33,622 bases of DNA from the NCBI GenBank assembly GCA_024709685.1, contig JANJWF010000129.1, forward strand, positions 1-33,622. Direction: 5' to 3'. The notes beneath the pieces are model-generated. The model was not told the DNA's origin. It saw only the letters and a program-made list of their open reading frames with translations, and did not search any database. The stretch comes from Thiobacillus sp. GTDB taxonomy: Bacteria; Pseudomonadota; Gammaproteobacteria; Burkholderiales; Thiobacillaceae. Made by a program: the position numbers and the translations under genes. Below are positions 30,556-33,622 of the stretch, piece by piece; the first letter of the stretch is position 1, and the number at the start of each line of letters is the position of its first letter.

Positions 30556-32820
30556 TCACTGCACGCTGACGGTCACGTAAGCCGCCTTCGAGAGGGCCGG
30601 CTTGATGTAGGTGTCCCTCACCCGGTAGCTGAATGTCTCGACGCCGGTGAAGTTGAGCCTGGGCGTGTAGGCCAGGGTGCCGTCGGCATTGACCACCACG
30701 CTGCCGCCCTTGTTGGGCTTCCTGGCAATCGTCAGGCTCGCCGGGTTGATGACGTTGGCCGGATCGATCGCCGTATCCGGATCGCTGTCGTTGGTCAGCA
30801 CGTTGATGACGACCGGCGCATACGCGGTCGCGTCCTGACGCCGCGGTGCGGTCGCAGTGTCATTCACGACCAGCGGCGGCCGGTTGGCGCTGACGGTGAT
30901 CGAGACCGTGGCCACGCTGCTCAGCGCGCCCTGGCTGTCCTGCGCCTGGTAGCTGAAAGTCTTGGTGCCGGTGTAGGTCGACGGCGGGGTGAAGCTGAAG
31001 CTGCCGTCGGCATTGCGCATGAGTGCCCCGCCGGACGGCGCCAGCGCACCGAAGTTCACTGCGGCCAGGATGTCGCCGGCGTCCGGATCGCTGTCGTTGG
31101 CGAGCATGCCGGGTGCCGCGACGGCGAGCGTGCCGCGCTGGATCACGCGGTAGAGGTCGTTCTGCGCCAGCGGCGCATGGTTGAGGCCGGCCACGTCGAG
31201 GGTAAAGGACTGGGTGGCGAACAGGCCGCCGGGATCGGTCGCCCGCGCCGTTACGCCGTGGGAGCCCACCTGCCCGCTGGCAGGCGTCCAGGCGACGAGG
31301 CCGCTGGACGGATCGATGCCCATGCCCGCCGGGGCCGCGTCGAGGGAATAAGCGAGCGCACCGCCGTCCGGGTCGCTGGCGGCTACCGGGTACAGATAGA
31401 GGCTGCCCTCGGTCGCGGTGGTCGGCGGCGTCGAGGTGATCGCGGGCGGGCGATTGGCCGGGCCAGCATCAAGCAGCCTCTGGTAAGCCGCCAGCGCGTC
31501 GGCCAGTCCGTAGCCGTAGCTGTTGTCGGGCCCTGCCACGCCAAGGTCTCGCGCGCTGCCGGTCAGCGCCGCCTCGAGCTCGGCGACGCTGGCTTGGGGA
31601 AAAGCGCCGGCGAGCAGCGCCAGCACGCCGGCGGTATGCGGCGCCGCAAAGGAGGTTCCGGAAACCACCCGGTACAGCGGCAGACCGCCGAACGACAGGT
31701 CGGACGTGTTGACGTTGACCCCCGGCGCCGCGACGTCCGGATAGATGCTGCCGTCGCAGGCAGACTGGCCGCGGCTGCTGAAACCGGCGATCGCCAGCGC
31801 CGAATCGACCGCCCCGGTGGCAAACCCGGCCGGATTGTTGGCCGGGCTCAGACTCGTCAACGGCGACGGGCCGTCATTGCCGGCAGCGAATGCCAGCGCG
31901 GTTCCAGCCGCCCTGAGGATGACGATATCGTCGTTGAATTCGACGATGCACTGCCCTGCCGAGCCGGTCAGTCCCCACGAGGCATTGACCACGTCCGGTG
32001 CGTCCACCGTGCCCGGGTCGCCGTCGGGGTCGAGCAGCCACTGGAAAGCAAGATGGATATCGCTGTAGTTGGCCACGCCTGCATCGTCGTAAAGCTTGGC
32101 CGCAATCCAGCTCGCGTCGGGTGCAACCCCGATGGCGGTTCCGCCGATGCCGCCGCCGACGATGAGGCCCATGGTCTGCGTGCCGTGGCCGTCCGGATCG
32201 TACGGGCTGGCATGCTCGCCGTGTGGGTCGTACCAGCTGTTGGCGCCGCCGCGCCACTTGCCGGCGAGGTCGGGATGCAAGGGGTCCACCCCGGTATCCA
32301 TATTGGCGACGACGATGCCGCTTCCGGTGTCACCCTGTGACCAGAGGTCCGGCGCACGCACCGCATTCAGGTTCCACTCCGGCGGCGCCGGGCTGCCAGC
32401 GGCGGTCACCGGAGCCTGCAGGATCGAATCCAGGCGGACGCTTTCGACCCCGGGGAGCTGCGCCAGCATCTTCACCTTCGAAGCCGGCACCGTCAGCGCC
32501 ATGCCGTTGATCACCCAGAGTGGGCGGACCCGCCGTGCCGGGTTGGCTTGCAGCCACGTCTGCAACGGGCCCTGTGTGGCCGCGGCCTTGGCTTTGAGCG
32601 CCATGAACAGGCGAGCGTCGCGCTGGCGGCGGTCTGTTACTTCGAACAGGAGCGGGTCGACCCGGTCGGCAAAGGACACGATCACCGCAACATCCTCATC
32701 GGCCTCCCGGGCCGCCAGTTCCGCCGACAGTTCGGGGCTGATGACTGTGCCCTGCACACCGGCGGCGCCCAGGAGGGTCAGCGTGGTCGCTGCGGCGCGG
32801 ACGAGAGGGCTGGAGGGCAT
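30556..32820 (-). CDS. Secreted subtilisin-like (S8) serine protease with Ig/cadherin-like repeats
   Basis: 754 residues; GAGGTGAAGC precedes the ATG. A signal peptide (1-24) and an I9-type propeptide (about 43-131, ending LPGVESVRLD) come before the catalytic domain (about 150-450). Catalytic residues are Asp175 (NMDTGVD), His212 (DGHGTQTMG) and Ser390 (SGTSFAAPH), with oxyanion Asn315 (AAGNDG). Three C-terminal beta-sandwich repeats follow: a putative-Ig (He_PIG) type (457-543) and two cadherin/VCBS-like ones (548-644, 647-753) with NDSDPD motifs that can bind calcium. These would be surface-binding or stability modules. No dockerin motif is seen. It is a plausible substrate of the type II-like system, but no direct evidence shows that. 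Confidence 0.95.
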   Translation of the reverse strand: MPSSPLVRAAATTLTLLGAAGVQGTVISPELSAELAAREADEDVAVIVSFADRVDPLLFEVTDRRQRDARLFMALKAKAAATQGPLQTWLQANPARRVRPLWVINGMALTVPASKVKMLAQLPGVESVRLDSILQAPVTAAGSPAPPEWNLNAVRAPDLWSQGDTGSGIVVANMDTGVDPLHPDLAGKWRGGANSWYDPHGEHASPYDPDGHGTQTMGLIVGGGIGGTAIGVAPDASWIAAKLYDDAGVANYSDIHLAFQWLLDPDGDPGTVDAPDVVNASWGLTGSAGQCIVEFNDDIVILRAAGTALAFAAGNDGPSPLTSLSPANNPAGFATGAVDSALAIAGFSSRGQSACDGSIYPDVAAPGVNVNTSDLSFGGLPLYRVVSGTSFAAPHTAGVLALLAGAFPQASVAELEAALTGSARDLGVAGPDNSYGYGLADALAAYQRLLDAGPANRPPAITSTPPTTATEGSLYLYPVAASDPDGGALAYSLDAAPAGMGIDPSSGLVAWTPASGQVGSHGVTARATDPGGLFATQSFTLDVAGLNHAPLAQNDLYRVIQRGTLAVAAPGMLANDSDPDAGDILAAVNFGALAPSGGALMRNADGSFSFTPPSTYTGTKTFSYQAQDSQGALSSVATVSITVSANRPPLVVNDTATAPRRQDATAYAPVVINVLTNDSDPDTAIDPANVINPASLTIARKPNKGGSVVVNADGTLAYTPRLNFTGVETFSYRVRDTYIKPALSKAAYVTVSVQ

Positions 32821-32836
32821 GCTTCACCTCACGTCA

Positions 32837-33397
32837 TCACTCGATTGTCAGGTTTTCGATTTTCTGTTCGCCGACCACCAGCGTGATCTTGCTGCCCTGC
32901 TTCAGGTAGCGGCCGGGGTTGCCGAACAGCATCGAGTAATCGCGATCCATGAGGATCTCGCCACCACGCCGGGTCGAACGCAATGCGCCGACCTTGGGCG
33001 AGGCGGGTACACCGAGCCGGGCGCCGCGGCTGTCCAGCAGGTAGGGCTGGACCTTGCGGTCCAGCATCGGTGCAGCCTTGTCCGCGTCGAGGACGCGGTA
33101 GCGCAAGTCCAGCATGAAGCCGGCCGCCGACAGCCGGACGGCGCGGATCTTGACGCCGAGCCGCTCCTCGGCAAGCCGTGCCAGCATCGTCTTGACGGCG
33201 TCCGGCTTCGGCGCGTCGCCCTTGGCCGGAGCGGCCTCGGGGGCCGGGTTCGACGGACTGGCGGCGCCGGTGGCCGGGCCGGGCCAATTGAGGGCCGTGG
33301 CGAGCAACAGCAGCCAGGCCCCGACGGCCCGGCACGGCCCGCGGCTCGCGTCTCCCACCGCATGAATCGCCGCGCCCTGATTCGCATGCCGTTTCAT
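32837..33397 (-). CDS. Exported 186-residue protein of unknown function
   Basis: The ATG at 33397 has AAAGGA upstream. An N-terminal hydrophobic stretch (VGAWLLLLATALNW) serves as signal or anchor and is followed by a Pro/Ala-rich linker (about 45-65). The C-terminal domain has GVKIRAVRLSAAGFMLDLRYRVLD, MLDRKVQPYLLDSRGARLGVP and YSMLFGNPGRYLKQGSKITLVVG, all looking like beta strands. I have seen similar unnamed proteins but do not recognise a function. It lies 16 bases upstream of the protease gene and may assist it. Confidence 0.75.
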   Translation of the reverse strand: MKRHANQGAAIHAVGDASRGPCRAVGAWLLLLATALNWPGPATGAASPSNPAPEAAPAKGDAPKPDAVKTMLARLAEERLGVKIRAVRLSAAGFMLDLRYRVLDADKAAPMLDRKVQPYLLDSRGARLGVPASPKVGALRSTRRGGEILMDRDYSMLFGNPGRYLKQGSKITLVVGEQKIENLTIE

Positions 33398-33418
33398 GGT
33401 CGTCGTCCTTTCTATCCA

Positions 33419-33622
33419 TCAAGGCTGGCTGATCGCATCCATCGAACCCGTGGGCAGGATGGGCAGGGTCAGGAGGCTGCTGAAGCCCGCACAGGCCGAG
33501 GCGGCGCCCGTGGTCGGCCCGGTGCACGCAAACACCTGGTTGCCGCCGCCGGTCAGACTGCTCGCTCCCGAGGCCACCGCGAAGGTGCCGCGGGTGCTGA
33601 GCCGGATGTCGCCGCCGGCCGC
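33419..33622 (-). CDS. C-terminal end of an unidentified, probably exported protein (5' end outside the window)
   Basis: Open frame of 67 codons from the window edge to a TGA at 33419, 21 bases before the next gene. There is no start in the window. The visible part is rich in Gly, Ser, Thr and Ala (RLSTRGTFAVASGASSLTGG) with two Cys (FACTG, ASACAG) and no Lys, which suits an extracellular or cell-wall-facing protein. A low-complexity surface protein or repeat-rich adhesin is possible; I do not recognise a family. It is co-oriented with the 186-residue protein and the protease. Confidence 0.6.
   Translation of the reverse strand, partial: AAGGDIRLSTRGTFAVASGASSLTGGGNQVFACTGPTTGAASACAGFSSLLTLPILPTGSMDAISQP

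Noticed and set aside
28162-33397. Dockerin partner for the secretin's cohesin domain
   Set aside because: The NDSDPD motifs of the protease belong to cadherin/VCBS-like repeats; no duplicated dockerin calcium loop is present in this or the neighbouring proteins.
1-33622. tRNA, rRNA, CRISPR arrays, insertion sequences or phage genes
   Set aside because: No matching sequence patterns, transposase-like proteins or regular direct repeats were seen.

Overview
The window is a high-GC stretch of bacterial chromosome. The protein families point to a betaproteobacterium (Rhodocyclales/Nitrosomonadales-like): a PIN-PhoH protein, DUF4197, DUF4399, a RhlE helicase, a SAP-like small protein linked to a diguanylate cyclase, and c-type cytochromes with Sco. 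This placement rests on recognised families, not on a database search. There are no rRNA or tRNA genes, insertion sequences, CRISPR arrays or phage genes.

Left part (1-8,142): the end of a PhoH-family ATPase gene, a DUF4197 gene, a small exported protein, a class II-type cytochrome c, a DUF4399 protein, a free periplasmic protein with two PilJ/NarX-type sensor repeats, a protein-lysine-methyltransferase-like enzyme, and rhlE. The rhlE gene has a clear sigma-70 promoter and a hairpin-bearing leader.

Centre (8,143-20,237): an eleven-gene minus-strand operon for an atypical type II secretion / type IV pilus-like machine. The transcription order is major pseudopilin (GspG), platform (GspF), ATPase (GspE), PilM-, PilN-, PilO- and PilP-like proteins, a lipoprotein secretin with a C-terminal cohesin domain, and three more pseudopilin-like proteins. 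Most joints are ATGA overlaps. A NarX-type cytoplasmic kinase lies upstream and a NarL-type regulator lies downstream. They may be one two-component pair split by the operon. No prepilin peptidase is present, so one must be supplied from elsewhere in the genome.

Right-centre (20,401-28,135): a signalling block. It has a PilZ-like protein, a FixJ-type regulator overlapping a DctB-type membrane kinase, which in turn overlaps a four-PAS hybrid kinase, and then, divergently, a small SAP/Cys4 protein followed by a GGEEF diguanylate cyclase. The PilZ-like gene and the cyclase operon share an 11-bp upstream element that resembles a FliA -35 box.

Right end (28,162-33,622): a minus-strand set of secreted or periplasmic proteins. 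In transcription order these are the C-terminus of an unidentified protein, a 186-aa exported protein, a subtilisin-like protease with Ig/cadherin-like repeats, a Sco protein, and a cytochrome c fused to a periplasmic-binding-protein domain.

The best candidates for under-described biology are the secretin-cohesin machine with its flanking regulators and the Sco plus cytochrome-binding-protein fusion pair. Many long open frames opposite these genes are high-GC shadows and were left out.
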